Shown: piece after piece, positions 8,280 through 21,200 of the stretch
How the letters are laid out: each line of letters opens with the position of its first letter
Position numbering within the stretch: the first letter of the stretch is position 1
From: Saprospiraceae bacterium
GTDB lineage: Bacteria > Bacteroidota > Bacteroidia > Chitinophagales > Saprospiraceae
NCBI GenBank assembly: GCA_028284395.1
Contig: JANQRV010000128.1
Location: 1 to 56,955, forward strand
Length of the DNA: 56,955 bases
Reading direction: 5' to 3'
Notes under the pieces: generated by a model
Databases searched by the model: none
The model's input: only the letters and a program-made list of their open reading frames with translations
What the model was told of the DNA's origin: nothing
Translations under genes and position numbers: made by a program

Positions 8280-10721
8280 ATGGCAAAAAAGAAAAAAAAA
8301 CAAGGGCAGTTGTCATTAAAGATGGGACTGAATGACGAACGATTACCAAAAATGTTCGGCATCTTATGTCTGTTCCTTGCACTATACCTTTTTATTGCTT
8401 TCACGTCCTACCTTTTTACCTGGCAAGATGACCAGGACCGGGTATTGAGATTTAACTGGCAGGACTTTTGGTTAATGGAATTGGAGATGTCCAACTGGTT
8501 GGGAAGACTGGGTGCGATCATATCCAATATGTTCTTCTTCTGGGGATTTGGATTGCCTTCCTTCATTTTTGTCTATTTGATCTCCCGCTTCGGATTATCG
8601 CTCATCCGCCGGACTCCAGGCCAAAAGTTCAACCTCGTCCTCCGTTACTCCGTTATTGCGCTGTTAAGTCTATCGGTATTTTTAGAGTTTGTTTTTAGCG
8701 GCTCTCCGTTTCCTTGGGGAGGTGCTTTTGGAGAAAAAGTAGCTTCGTGGTTGCTCAATTTTGTAGGAACAATCGGCCTCATCGCGCTATTCCTGTTCCT
8801 AGTAGCAGGCGTAATTGTTTGGAATTTCAATCCGAACTTTAATGATCTTACTTTCAGTAAAGCCGTTTCGGAAATCCGGCTTTACCTATCAGACCTCATC
8901 AATGGACGTAGTTCGCGGAAAAACAAACCAATCGACACCCTGCGTCCGCAGAGCAAGGTGGAAGCAGCCACTGCTGCACTAAAGCCATCCAACCTCCCTC
9001 CAGTGGAAGATTTACCACCGGTTGCCGATCACGGTGAAGGGACTCAGTTGGCATTTGAATTATCGGACAAAAAGAAAGCCGAAAAACCAGAAACACTTAC
9101 ATCGGGAAATTCAGAATTAGAAATTAAGAGCCCCGACCAAAGTACGGGTAATCCGACAGGTCAAGATCAAATGGCAATCACGGAAGAAAATGTCAACCAC
9201 CTTGAGCCCTATGATCCAACATTAGAGTTATCCTTTTACCAGCACCCTACCACTAGTCTTCTGGTAGACTACTCTGACCAAAAAGTGGACATTGACCGGG
9301 CGGAGTTGGAACAGAATAAGGATCAGATTATCGAGACATTGCTCAATTACAAGATCGAGATCGTCAAGATTCGCGCTACCATTGGGCCGACCGTAACGCT
9401 ATACGAAATTGTTCCGGCCCCCGGTGTGAGGATCTCAAAAATCAAAAATCTCGAAGACGATATCGCGTTGAGTCTGGCCGCCCTTGGCATCCGCATTATT
9501 GCCCCGATCCCAGGTAAAGGGACGATCGGTATCGAAGTCCCCAATAAGAATAAACAAGTGGTTTCCATGCGGGAGGTTTTGCTTTCTGACAAATTCAAGA
9601 ATGCAAAAATGGATTTACCCATTGCACTCGGTAAGACCATTTCGGACAAGGTTTTCGTAGCCGACCTGGCAAAGATGCCTCACTTATTGGTAGCCGGTGC
9701 TACCGGCCAAGGTAAATCGGTGGGGATCAATGCTATCTTGATGTCGATCCTATTCAAGAAACACCCATCTCAGGTAAAATTGGTGCTGATCGACCCCAAG
9801 AAGGTTGAACTCTTTCCGTACGGTAAACTACACTATCACTTCCTGGCTTACCTTCCCGGTTTAGATGAACCCATTGTCACCGAAACCAACAAAGTAGTTC
9901 ATACGCTTAATTCTCTTTGTATCGAAATGGATGCGCGATATGATCTTCTAAAGAAAGCTGGGGCAAGAAATATCAGAGAATACAACGACAAATTTGTACA
10001 GCGCCGGCTCAATCCACAAAATGGTCACCGTTTTCTCCCATTCATTGTGCTGATCATTGATGAGTTTGCAGATCTTATCATGACCGCGGGTAAGGAAGTG
10101 GAATTACCGATCGGTCGACTTGCTCAATTGGCTCGCGCAATCGGAATTCACTTAGTGATTGCCACTCAGCGTCCTTCCGTAAATATCATTACTGGGGTAA
10201 TCAAGGCCAACTTCCCAGCTCGAATTGCTTACAAGGTAACTGCAAAAGTGGATTCCAGAACGATTCTCGACGGTGGTGGAGCAGACCAGTTGATCGGCCG
10301 AGGAGACATGCTTTTATCCGTCGGTGGAGATATGATTCGTCTGCAGGGAGCTTTTGTGGATACCCCTGAAGTAGAACAAGTCATTGATTTCATTGCCAAT
10401 CAGCAAGGCTATCCAGAGCCCTTCTTCTTACCCGAATTTCACGGCGACGATGAAGTGCACGGAAGTACTGGCATGAAATTTTCGGATCTGGACGACCTCT
10501 TTGAAGATGCAGCTAGATTGATCGTTACCAGCCAACATGGATCTACATCCATGATTCAACGGCGGTTGAAACTGGGGTACAATCGGGCAGGCCGCATCAT
10601 GGATCAGCTCGAAGCCCTTGGCATTGTAGGTCCAAGTGAAGGAAGTAAGGCAAGAGAAGTCTTAGTTTACGATGAGATTGAACTTCAACGATACCTGGAT
10701 GAAATTAAGAATCGCTCTTAG
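8280..10721 (+). CDS. ftsK: DNA translocase FtsK
   Basis: Membrane-anchored hexameric motor that pumps DNA through the closing septum and activates XerCD recombination at dif. Its 813 residues comprise four or five N-terminal membrane segments (about 25-190), a charged variable linker (about 200-310), the alpha/beta motor with Walker A GATGQGKS (about 473-480) and Walker B IVLIIDEFADL, and a C-terminal winged-helix gamma domain (SMIQRRLKLGYNRAGRIMDQ) that reads KOPS-type DNA signals. The domain order matches the family. The start is the ATG followed by a lysine-rich stretch. The 3' end overlaps the convergent next gene by 17 bases. Confidence 0.95.
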   Translation: MAKKKKKQGQLSLKMGLNDERLPKMFGILCLFLALYLFIAFTSYLFTWQDDQDRVLRFNWQDFWLMELEMSNWLGRLGAIISNMFFFWGFGLPSFIFVYLISRFGLSLIRRTPGQKFNLVLRYSVIALLSLSVFLEFVFSGSPFPWGGAFGEKVASWLLNFVGTIGLIALFLFLVAGVIVWNFNPNFNDLTFSKAVSEIRLYLSDLINGRSSRKNKPIDTLRPQSKVEAATAALKPSNLPPVEDLPPVADHGEGTQLAFELSDKKKAEKPETLTSGNSELEIKSPDQSTGNPTGQDQMAITEENVNHLEPYDPTLELSFYQHPTTSLLVDYSDQKVDIDRAELEQNKDQIIETLLNYKIEIVKIRATIGPTVTLYEIVPAPGVRISKIKNLEDDIALSLAALGIRIIAPIPGKGTIGIEVPNKNKQVVSMREVLLSDKFKNAKMDLPIALGKTISDKVFVADLAKMPHLLVAGATGQGKSVGINAILMSILFKKHPSQVKLVLIDPKKVELFPYGKLHYHFLAYLPGLDEPIVTETNKVVHTLNSLCIEMDARYDLLKKAGARNIREYNDKFVQRRLNPQNGHRFLPFIVLIIDEFADLIMTAGKEVELPIGRLAQLARAIGIHLVIATQRPSVNIITGVIKANFPARIAYKVTAKVDSRTILDGGGADQLIGRGDMLLSVGGDMIRLQGAFVDTPEVEQVIDFIANQQGYPEPFFLPEFHGDDEVHGSTGMKFSDLDDLFEDAARLIVTSQHGSTSMIQRRLKLGYNRAGRIMDQLEALGIVGPSEGSKAREVLVYDEIELQRYLDEIKNRS

Positions 10722-11883
10722 TGGTGATAAACTCGAACGGTTCTACCTGCAGACCTTTCTTCATCGCTTTCCTCATAGTATAGTGAATTCGCTCAGGTTT
10801 AGTACTTAATTTTTCGTAAACGGAAACGGCGACCGTATTGTGGGCCCGGATCGTTGCAAGATAGAGGTGATGGTATTTTTCCCGATTCATTTCGCGTCCC
10901 ATTTTGTCAATCAGTAACGAATAGATTCCTTTGGAGTGGTAATCCGGGTTTACACCAAACCCCATCCCTTTCAAGTCATACCTTCTCTTCAACAGTTTTT
11001 TAGCAAATAACACAGGCAAGGTCCGCCAATTCAATTTTCCATTTGTCACTTTCACCAACGGATTGATATCGGGAAAAATCGCCGCAAAACCAACCGGCTC
11101 ATCCTCGTAATAAGCTACACTCACCAAAGCCGGATCGGCGATCAAGCGAGCCTCTTCCATTAACTTTTTAACCTGAGAAGGCGTCACTGGTTTGAAATGA
11201 TCGTAGTGTCCAAAAGAACCATTATATGCGATACTGAAGTCGCGAGAGTATCGATCAATCATTTTAAAGTCAAAGTTCTCAACCCTGACCGGACTTCTTG
11301 ACTTTAGGCGATCTGCAATTTTTTTCAATCGGTCAAAATTGATGTCCGCTACCAATCCTTTCATCGTAAGAATTTGTTCCAGGGGCTTATATCCCCGTTC
11401 CTTGAAATAGGGGTGGTAATAGGCGGGGTGATAATTTTCCTGGTACAGAGGCGGTTGATCAAAACAGTTGGTCAATAGCCCCCAAAATTTATCACGTTCG
11501 CCGAAATTAACCGGCCCATCGATATAATCGATGTCAAATTTAGCGAGGTAGTTCTCTGCTTTTTCAAACAATAAAATGGCTGCTTCTTTGTGCTCAATAC
11601 ATTCAAAAAAGCCAATTCCTCCAGTCTTTTCCCCTCGAATCTTATTTCGTTTATGATCAATAAAGGCTGCAATTCTTCCAATGGGAGTTTGATCATCGGC
11701 CAACAACACAAAACATTTTGCTTCGCCTTCATCAAAAACTTTGTTCTCCGATGGGTTGAAAATCTTATCGATCTCACCTTCAAAAGGACAGATCCAATAA
11801 GGGTTATTGCGGTAAACGACTCGCGGTACCCTGTGGAAAAGTTTCCAATTTTTCTGCCCTGGTTCAACTTCAATTATTGTCAT
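10705..11883 (-). CDS. GNAT-like N-acetyltransferase of unknown substrate
   Basis: A 392-residue soluble protein without signal peptide. The C-terminal half has GNAT features: PVGFAAIFPDIN as a central strand, and a stretch from GMGFGVNPDYHSKGIYSLL that resembles the acetyl-CoA loop, followed by VAVSVYEKL. The N-terminal half carries a segment GPVNFGERDKFWGLL and YYHPYFKERGY, which I recall as characteristic of a widespread uncharacterised GNAT-related group. Function and substrate are unknown. Its last 17 bases overlap the end of ftsK on the other strand. No same-strand partner is adjacent. Confidence 0.65.
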   Translation of the reverse strand: MTIIEVEPGQKNWKLFHRVPRVVYRNNPYWICPFEGEIDKIFNPSENKVFDEGEAKCFVLLADDQTPIGRIAAFIDHKRNKIRGEKTGGIGFFECIEHKEAAILLFEKAENYLAKFDIDYIDGPVNFGERDKFWGLLTNCFDQPPLYQENYHPAYYHPYFKERGYKPLEQILTMKGLVADINFDRLKKIADRLKSRSPVRVENFDFKMIDRYSRDFSIAYNGSFGHYDHFKPVTPSQVKKLMEEARLIADPALVSVAYYEDEPVGFAAIFPDINPLVKVTNGKLNWRTLPVLFAKKLLKRRYDLKGMGFGVNPDYHSKGIYSLLIDKMGREMNREKYHHLYLATIRAHNTVAVSVYEKLSTKPERIHYTMRKAMKKGLQVEPFEFITTKSDS

Positions 11884-11905
11884 TAGTTATTTTTCTCTAT
11901 TTTTG
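11877..11905 (+). promoter_or_regulatory. Possible rightward promoter before the giant surface protein gene
   Basis: TTG (11877-11879) is followed after 18 bases by TATTTTTG (11898-11905), a good match to the Bacteroidetes promoter. Transcription would begin near 11912, about 325 bases before the GTG chosen for the giant gene, implying a long leader or an unrecognised small transcript. It overlaps the first codons of the leftward GNAT-like gene. Confidence 0.35.
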
Positions 11906-12237
11906 GTTGATCATTTACCTACCCACTCTTAATTCTGCTTTGTTCGGAAAGAAAGTGCACGCATGGATGCCTCAAGTGAAAAGTCAAAGCATCCGTTGGC
12001 AAGATCCACAACGACAAAGCAACGATAAAATCCTTGACATTACTAATCGGCAAGTTTACGAGCATAAGATGTACTCATTGTGACTTCTTTGTTATGCGAG
12101 GATTTTTTATCAACCCCCAAGATTAAACTCCAGTCAGGACTACTTCCAGCAAAAATACTTTGCCTTGGCTGTAATTTTCAAATTATTTGAAAGTAATTTA
12201 TTCGCATATTTCCTTTCATAATCATAAACCAATAGGT
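11884..12237. other. Spacer between divergent GNAT-like and giant surface-protein genes
   Basis: A 354-base stretch with a possible rightward promoter at its left end. A reading frame of up to 68 codons (to 12083) exists on the plus strand, but it would need a TTG start lying upstream of the promoter, and it resembles no family I know. I see no RNA gene or terminator. Confidence 0.45.
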
Positions 12238-15200
12238 GTGAAATATCTGCTTTACTCAATTGTCTGCCTCCTTTTGTTGTTTCCCGGTTTCTCATTACTG
12301 GGACAAGATTGCGAAAAAACAAGTTCTGTTTTCAGTGCCACACTTGATCCTTCCAAGACATTCATTGCCAATGATTGGGGTGTGGAAGGGCTTTGGAACC
12401 AGGATGGAGAATACGTCATATTGGGGATAAAGGACGACAAAAACAATTCCTCCAAATTTGGCTTGTTCTTTGAGCGATTTGGCCCTAATGGCAATCCACT
12501 TGGCGCCAATGAATTGACACTTCCTTCGAATGACTACAGTTTTCATCAGGCGCTTTTAAAGACTACCCATATCACTGAAATAATAGAAAATGGCAGCCTG
12601 GTAGGGTATGGAGTCGCCGCCACCATTAGAAGGTTTTCACTTGACGCCACGCGTGTTGTGATTTTTCGGCTCGATAAATCCGGTTGCATCACCTGGATCC
12701 AAGAACGAACCGTAAACAACAATCCCTCCGAAAATGAAATTGCAAAGGACATCATCCAAAATGAAAACGGCGACTTAATTGTCCTGATCTCTTCCAGCGA
12801 ACAAACAGCCATCCTTACCGAGATTAGCGCGGGAGGCAGCTTTTCTCAAACCAATGAGTACAAAGTCAGCAATTCACCACTCTTACCGGCATCCTTGGCG
12901 GAAGTCAGGTCATCGTCGTATCAGGATCTCCAATACGTCGTCACCGGAACCTTAAACAATGGTATTTTCCTTCTTCCAATTGAGTTCGATTTTGATATAC
13001 TTGGTGGTCAATTAAAACTCATTGATCTCGATGCGAACGGACAAACACCTGAGTTTCCGCAGACCATTCGAAGCACAACCAACGAACAAGCCATTGTCAG
13101 TGGTTTCAGGAGAGATCAAAACCAGAATCAAACGCCTTTTTTAATTAATTTTTCAATTGCTCCGGATACGGATGGAAGTTTCGCAAAGGTCAATTTCATG
13201 CGTGACTATCAATTGAATAACTTAACTAATAATCAGTTCGCCCTCGACATGATCAATAACGACAGAGGCGAAATATTTGTTGGTGGTTACACGGTCGTTC
13301 AGGGAACTGAGCCATCTTCTTTTATCTTCAAAACCAATAGTAGTGGAAATGAAATCTGGGCTAAGAACTATGAGGAGGCCGGTGAGTCGGGCTATTTCAT
13401 TTCCCTCGACAACGTAGGAAATGATGGGGTTTATGGTATTGGCGGTAAATGGAATACACTCGAAAACCGCCGTGCTTTCATTATGCGGGCCGACGGAGAC
13501 GGGGAATTGTGTAATTGTTTCAATGATATCAGTATCAGTCAAACTCAATTAAACGGAAGCATCTCATTGGTACAAACACAAAATCTACGCCCCGACTGGC
13601 TTTTTCAATTTCCTAGTACGGACTGTAAATCCATCAATATCCCCCAACGCTTTTGTGAGCAGACCATTGCAGTAGGACCAGAAATAGAATTCATTATCCC
13701 CAAAGAGAATATTGAATGTGATGCGACTTCCTTCTGTATGGATTTGAGGGTTAAAGATTTTGTTCGAGTTAATGAAACATCATTTTCGATTGAATGGAAT
13801 GAGGACATTGCTCAATACGTTTCGGCCACTACTACTACGCCGTCACTTGCAGATGGCAGTAGCTTTGATGTATCGGAAGTCGCTAACGGACGACTTGGAT
13901 TCAGCTGGAAGAAAACGGTTGATCCGGATCAGGGAACTACGCTAATTGACAATGCTTCCATCATCAGTGTCTGTTTTAATGTACTAGACAACAATATCGG
14001 TATTGAAAGAGTCAGTTTTGGATCGAGTCCAACCGCCAGAAAGGTCAACGTTGTTGATGAAGATAACGAAAGGTTCAAATCTACCGACGGCTTTATCAGT
14101 AATGATTGTGAAAAAGATTGTAATGCCGCCTACTCCGCTGATATTGTAGCGAATTGTGGAGAAGTAGTGTTTATTAATCAATCCATTTCCACTGGTTTAA
14201 TCCAGTCCATTATCTGGGATTTTGGAGATGGCCGCACTTCCATTGAGGCCAACCCAACCCATTCGTACGCCAGCTCCGGAGATTATACCGTAGAGCTTAC
14301 CATAACTGATTCTGAAAACTGCCAGGATACCTATTCCGAAATTATAAATGTGAGCATTGACCGAGACGATCCGGTCATCAATTGCCCCGATGCCATTTTT
14401 ATTGAGTGCTCGGTTTCTCGGGATCCTGAAAATACCGGTTTTGCAACAGCTACTGATAATTGTGGAGATGATGAAATCAGCCTGGTATTCAGAGATGAAA
14501 TCCTGGTTGATGGCAATTGTTCTTCCATCTTAAAAAGAACCTGGATTGCATCCGACCCAAGTGGCAATGTTGGCACTTGCGAACAAGTCATTTCCATCGT
14601 AGATCGGACCGGACCGGTTATTACCAATTGCCCAGCCCCGATCATTGTCAACAGCTTTGAGAATAGTTGTAGTGCTCAGGTATCCGTGCCTGTGCCCACC
14701 GTCATGGACGAATGTAATGACATCACCTCTTTTATCAATGACTATACCAACTCGAGCGATGCCACCGGGGTCTATCAAGCAGGAGTCACCACCGTCACTT
14801 GGACAGCTATGGACGAATGCGGCAATACCTCTTCGTGTCAAACCACCATTGAAGTCCTCGACATCATAGCCCCTGAGGTGCAATGCATTGATGACATTAC
14901 TATAACTGTCAATGCAGGAGAGCCAGGAAGCAATGTTTCATTTAGCAATCCCACGGTAACAGACGACTGTGGCGCCACCCTAGAATTTAGTCACGAATCA
15001 GGTAGTTTTTTCCTGTGTGGGACCACCACCGTCACCTATTTCGCAGTGGATGCCGCTGGCAATACTTCCGAAGTTTGCACCTTCAATGTCGTCATTCAGT
15101 GTTCGGATGCAAGTTGTTGTATCAGTCAAGCTGCTTTTGACAGTAAGGTTGACCCCGGATTCAACTACGTAGTCGATAATAACGCAGTTTATTTAATTCC

Positions 15201-18200
15201 ATTGGCCCTGGATGGTTGCAATGAGGTACTCTACGATTGGGGCGATGGGTTTACCTCTTCAGCTCTCAGTGGATTAAGCAGGCCGACACATGAGTATGTT
15301 TTCCCAGGAGAGTACACCATATGTGCTCAGATCCAGGAGATCGATGAGAATAATGAGGCTTGCTTTCAAGAAGTGGTATGTATCGACATTTGTATTGCTT
15401 TTGAGACCTGTGAAGATCCTCCATTGACCAACACTAGAGCCCTGGCCTATGGCAGTCCTACATTTGAGGAAGGTAAAGATATAACCATCGGGCCCAATGG
15501 AGACATCTACATGACTGGAACATTTTCGGGAACAACTGATTTTGGCGGAATTGTTCGAAATACTTTTGGCAATAAAGACATCTACATTGCTAAATTCGAC
15601 GGTGAAACCGGTGCTCCGCTTTGGGTAACGCAAGCCGGAGGCTTGTCTGATGAAAACCCCAAGGACATCAAAGTCGATGCCAATGGCAACATATTTATCG
15701 CGGGAAGCTTCAATAGCCGAAACATTACTTTCTACTCTAATCCCGAAGCCGGTGGCCCAGCCCAGACCTTGACCAACGACAACATCATTTGTAATAATGA
15801 TGCCGGCGGTTGCAAATCAGATGCATTCCTTGCTAAATACGACCCGAATGGAAGTTTATTATGGGTCTGGGGATACGGAGAACAAGAAAATGATTGTATT
15901 TCCGGCATTTCGATTGACAGTGAGGGGAACCTGGTAACCACGGGATATTTTTCGTTGGATGTCGATTTCGATCCGGGAGTGGAAGAATTCAAAATGGTTG
16001 GCGGAACAAGAGATATTTTTGTAGCAAAGTACACCAATGACGGGCTTTTTCAATGGGCATTCCGGGTTGGGAGTACGACCACTACATTACTCGATGAAGG
16101 AACTTCGGTTACAACAGACCCCAATGACAACATATACATTACGGGCTACTTCAGTGGTGACAATGTAGATTTTGATCCGGCGGATGGTCTGGAGACCCTT
16201 CTGTCAGCAGGTACCAGTCAAGACATTTTTGTTGCCCGATACGATAAAGAAGGAGACCTCACCTGGGCATATGACATTGGGAATTCTACTGCCAACAGAG
16301 TAAATATTGGCCGGTCGATTATCTATGAAAATGATCGTTTGTATCTCATCGGGGAATTCAGCGGCACTGGTGCTACCGATTTTGATCCACGGGGTAGTTC
16401 AAGCGATGAAAACCTATTTGCTGCAACCGACCGGGATGTGTTTGTAGCTTCTTACCGCAACAGTTTCTCTATGGATTGGGCATTCAATCTTGCCGCAGAT
16501 GGAATGGGAACTGATTTAGCGCTTAATTCGGATGGCGAACTACTCATCACCGGTACATTTGCCAATTCTTTTGTCGATTTCGATCCCGTTGATAATCAAA
16601 ATGAATTATTGGGTAATTCTGGTTCAACTGATATCTTTTTGGGTAAATATACTTCTGATGGGGACTACCTCTCAGCCATTAACATCAGCAGTTCAAATTC
16701 GGAAATCGCCTGGGGAGTTGCTGCTGATCAAGATGGCAACACCTATATTACTGGAGGATTCAACGACCAAGGGTTATTGATAGATCCGAATGGAGATGCG
16801 GGTATTCTAAGTAATAATGGATCCAGCGATATATTTTGGGGAATTTACCGCTGTATTTGTCCTCCGGCTGAAGAATGTCGGACCAATTGCGATTTCATTA
16901 CAGTCGACTATGAGTTTACGGATAATACGCAAGATTCTTGTTGTTTTAATCTTCTAATTGATAACAGCGCGACCAATTACTTCTCAGGAGTACGATTGAC
17001 CAGCATCGGGGCAGTCGAAATCCAAAGTGCCACCGTCCTTGATAATACCTGGGGGTTTACCAATACCACTAGCGACACTTTGCGCATCGAACCGAATGCG
17101 GAATTTGTCGCAGATGGCCAGCTTATTCCAGTTACTTTCTGTCTGGGTGCCTACCAAACACAAACGCAAGAGATTCAGGTCGAATTATTCAACGCTAATA
17201 CGGTTGTCTGTAGCGATACATTGACATTCAATTGTGAGCCCACATCCATTCCACAATGTATTGAGATTACATCCGAAATTGCATCCTGTGATGGAGATGA
17301 CCTCATTTTTGAGATCGATTGGATCAATACTGCAAGCTTTGACATTTCCAGCATTACCCTCGCCGAATTGTCCTTAGACCAAGTGGAATATACACCTGTA
17401 GACTTCCAATATGACCCGGTCATTCAGAATGATAACGGCACCACAAAAGGTACCGCTGTATTTCGCTTCCAAAATCTCGAATCAGATGACAACCTCTGTT
17501 TCCAAATCATTGCTGAAGATGCTTCCGGTCAAAGTATATGTGCCTCGGGTGTTGTTTGTCCCCCCACGTTTTCCCAAGCCTGCAATGCCTGTGAATCCGT
17601 CGAATCAATCATAAGTGCCGAAAGGGACCTAAGTGGAAACACTTGCTGTTTCAGCATCGATCTTGTAAATGAGTTTAGGGGAGATGCTTTTCGTTCGATT
17701 CGAACGGACTTGCTGGGGAACCTCCAATTCAAATATCAACAGACTGCATCAGACTGGATATTTACTAGTAATGCCGGTCTTGATACTGCTACCTGGAACC
17801 CGATTAATAACAGCCCGATTAGTCTTGACACCACTCGCTCGAAAATCAACTTTTGTGTTACCGGTTTCAATCCAGCAGGCGAAAACCTAGCCGTGATCAA
17901 TTGGTTAGATGCAGGAGAAGAAGTGGTTTGCCAGGATACTTTCACACTCAGTTGCGCCGATCCCATTGCAGACCGCTGTATCAATGTTGTAGAAGACAAC
18001 ATTATTTGCTCTCCTGCTAATGACCATGAGCTGAATATGGTTGTAGAAAATCAAAGTGGTTTTGACGCTCAGCGAATTATCATTGACAATTTTTACGCTA
18101 GCTCGGCAGCAATCACTTTTGAGCCGGGAGGACCAATTAACGAAGAGATTGCAATATTGAATAACACCTCTTTTACAGTTCCGACGATTACAATTAAGAA

Positions 18201-21200
18201 CGGCCAGGCCGGGGACACCATATGCTTTGATATGTCATTGTTCGATGGTCTTGGGGCCACTACTCAGCAAGGATGTTATACGGAAGAAATATGTTACATA
18301 TTACCCGATTGCACAAATTGCTCTTGTCAGCCTTGGCAAAGCCTAACGATTTCTGATCCCAATAATCAATGGACTCCATTTGAGGATATTCAATGTGGCG
18401 GTGCAGCAATAACCCTCCCACTTTGTAATTATCAGTTTTGTATAGATGGTCAATTCGCGTGCAGCGGGAACGATTGTACGGAAGGATTTAATTGGGTCCT
18501 GACCAAACAAGGTAATCCAGTTCCCGTCGTCACCGATACCATAGCTGGAACGGCACTCAGTAACTGCTTTGATCTGTCGCCCGGTGCTTTTCCCGTTGGT
18601 TTTTCCGGACCGGGTATGTACGAATTGCAGATTCATTCTGAATGTGGCATTAATCAATGTGAGCGATGTGTACTTTTAATCGAAATTGTTTGTGATGTCA
18701 ACTGTGCTCCAGAGATTGTTTGTCCAGATGATATCCACCTGGACTGCTTTGGTGCGATCGACCTGCCAACTCCAACTTTTACGGATACCTGCGGAAACCG
18801 GTCTTTCTCCTGTAGTCGGGATGATCTGATGCCACTAACCGATCCTTTTCTTAGAGATACTACTTGTATTACATGCATTGTACTTAATTCCAATGGTTTA
18901 CAAGATACCTGCACTTATAAAGTAATCGTAGACAATCCGGATCCTCTAACCATTCAATGCCCCAGTGACGTGAGAATCGAACTGCCACTAGGCGATTTAT
19001 CCAGCACCGTCACCTTCCCAGATCCAGTGATCAGCAATGATTGTAATGTGGTTTGGAGCTGCGATTACCAATCTGGGGATATGTTTAATTGTGGCATTAC
19101 GACGGTAACCTGTACTGCTATAGATACCTTACTTCAGGATACTACCACCTGTTCATTCGATGTGGAGTTGGTATGCAAGCGCATTTCGGATTGTGACAGC
19201 CTTTTGGTCGACTATACCCGCGACACCTCGGAACCCGATAGCTGTTGTTACTTTGTTTCGTTAAATAATGACTTTGAGGCCGATCGCTACTTAGGAGTTC
19301 GTGTCAAAACCACTGCACCAACTATCATTAGTTCGCTTTCGCCTTTAGGCGGTTGGACGGCAAGCAAGGAAGCCATGGGAGAATCATACCGATTGACGCC
19401 TCCACAAATGTTCATACCCAAAGGAGACCTTGGAAGAGTTTTCCGAATTTGTACGGACGGATTTACAACCATTCCTCACGGAGTTGAACTGGAATGGCTA
19501 GAAGAAATTAGCGGCGATTTGACGCCATTGTGCCCAACTGTCATGAATTTTGATTGTGACACCGTTAAGTGTTGTGTCGGCTTAGATGAATTCATTGCAA
19601 GAACCAGTGCTGCAACAATTAATGCTCAATATGAAGAGTGTAAAGTTACTGTAACCGCTGTTGGGTTAGGACCATGCGATCAGATTTTTTATGACTGGGA
19701 TGGAGATGGTAGGACTTTAGAGGGTCCCTATAGTAATGGAGAATCGGTCGTACATGTTTATAATCAACCGGGAGAGTACGAAGTCTGTTATTCGATCAAT
19801 GAAGTGAACCGAAAGGGAGAAACCTGTTGGGAACCACAAACGGGCTGTCTCGAGCAAAAGGTGACTTGTAACAATATTTGTTGTATTGACGAGGGCGATT
19901 TTCAACAGCGTGTCAATTCAGGGTTTACCTACCTAATCGACAACTGTCGTTTGACCGTAACCCCGAACGAACTAAATGAGTGCAACCGCGTCAGATGGAG
20001 CTGGGGTGATGGAAGCCCGCAAAGCGATGAGACCATTGGAAATGCAGATTCCTTTCATTTCTTCGACGGTCCGGGAACATTTGAGGTGTGCATGATTGTC
20101 GAAGAATACGATGAAAATGGTCAGATTTGTTATTCCGAGACCCGAAGTTGTTTGGAGTTCGAAATAAACTGTCAACCGACTTGCCTTTGCGGGGTATTTG
20201 AGAACATTAAATTTGGTCAATCGATGCAAGATTTGGTCTGTGGAGCAGATCCAATAGAACTTGATTGTCCACAACAGGACATCGACTTCAACCTCCTGGC
20301 CGATTTCGGCTGCATGGGGAATTGCACAGCTGCTGAAGTTTTGATTGAAATTTTTCGAGATGGAAATATGATCAATACCGCTACTGTCCCACTAAATGGC
20401 AACACACTGGATGCGGCAATAGCTTACTCGCTCCTCAAAGTACCCGGAAATTATACCATCGTAATGAGTAGCAACTGTGGAGGAAGAGAATGCAACTGCG
20501 AACTAAAATTTATTGTTCCACAGGAGTGTGACTGTGAGTGTGGTGAATTCAGGGGGTTGATCATAGATCAGGAAGGGACAGAATTTATTCCGGAATGTGA
20601 CGGGGAGCCCATCGAAATAGCCAGTTGTATGGGCGAAGATCTGAATGTCAAAGGCTTTTACCAGTGCGAGGGCAGTGCATGTACCGATAATGCTATCATC
20701 TGGACCCTAACCATGCCCTCTGGCACAGTGATATCCAACGAATTACCCGCCGGTAATTTTCAATTGAATTTCAATTCTGAGTTAATCACAGAAGTTGGAG
20801 ATTATACCATTGAATTGAGGACCAACTGCGGTGTTAATACCTGTAGCTGCACGTTGATCTGGACACAACCATTTTGCGAGCCGTGTCCCTGCCCAGCTGA
20901 AAGTCCTTCTCTATCCATTGATGCCGCTTGTAATAAAGTGACTTTCGGTTTCGGGGGTTTGGAAGACTGTGACCACATCAATGTAGATTTTGGTGATGAT
21001 TCTGGCGAAGTACTAGAAGCTGGAGAAGTCATTACTCATTGGTACGAGGAAATAGGCACTTATACTGTTCGGTATTTTGTAGAGAGAATGGAATCTACGG
21101 GACTAACTTGCAGTATCGTTGACAGTGCAACTGTAACCATTGATTGCATGCAACCCGGGTTAATCGATGGCAACATTGTTCGCAACAGTGGTTTTCAGGA

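Noticed and set aside
11877..12083. 68-codon plus-strand frame in the spacer before the giant gene
   Set aside because: Needs a TTG start upstream of the predicted transcription start, and resembles nothing known. Mentioned only as a possible leader peptide.
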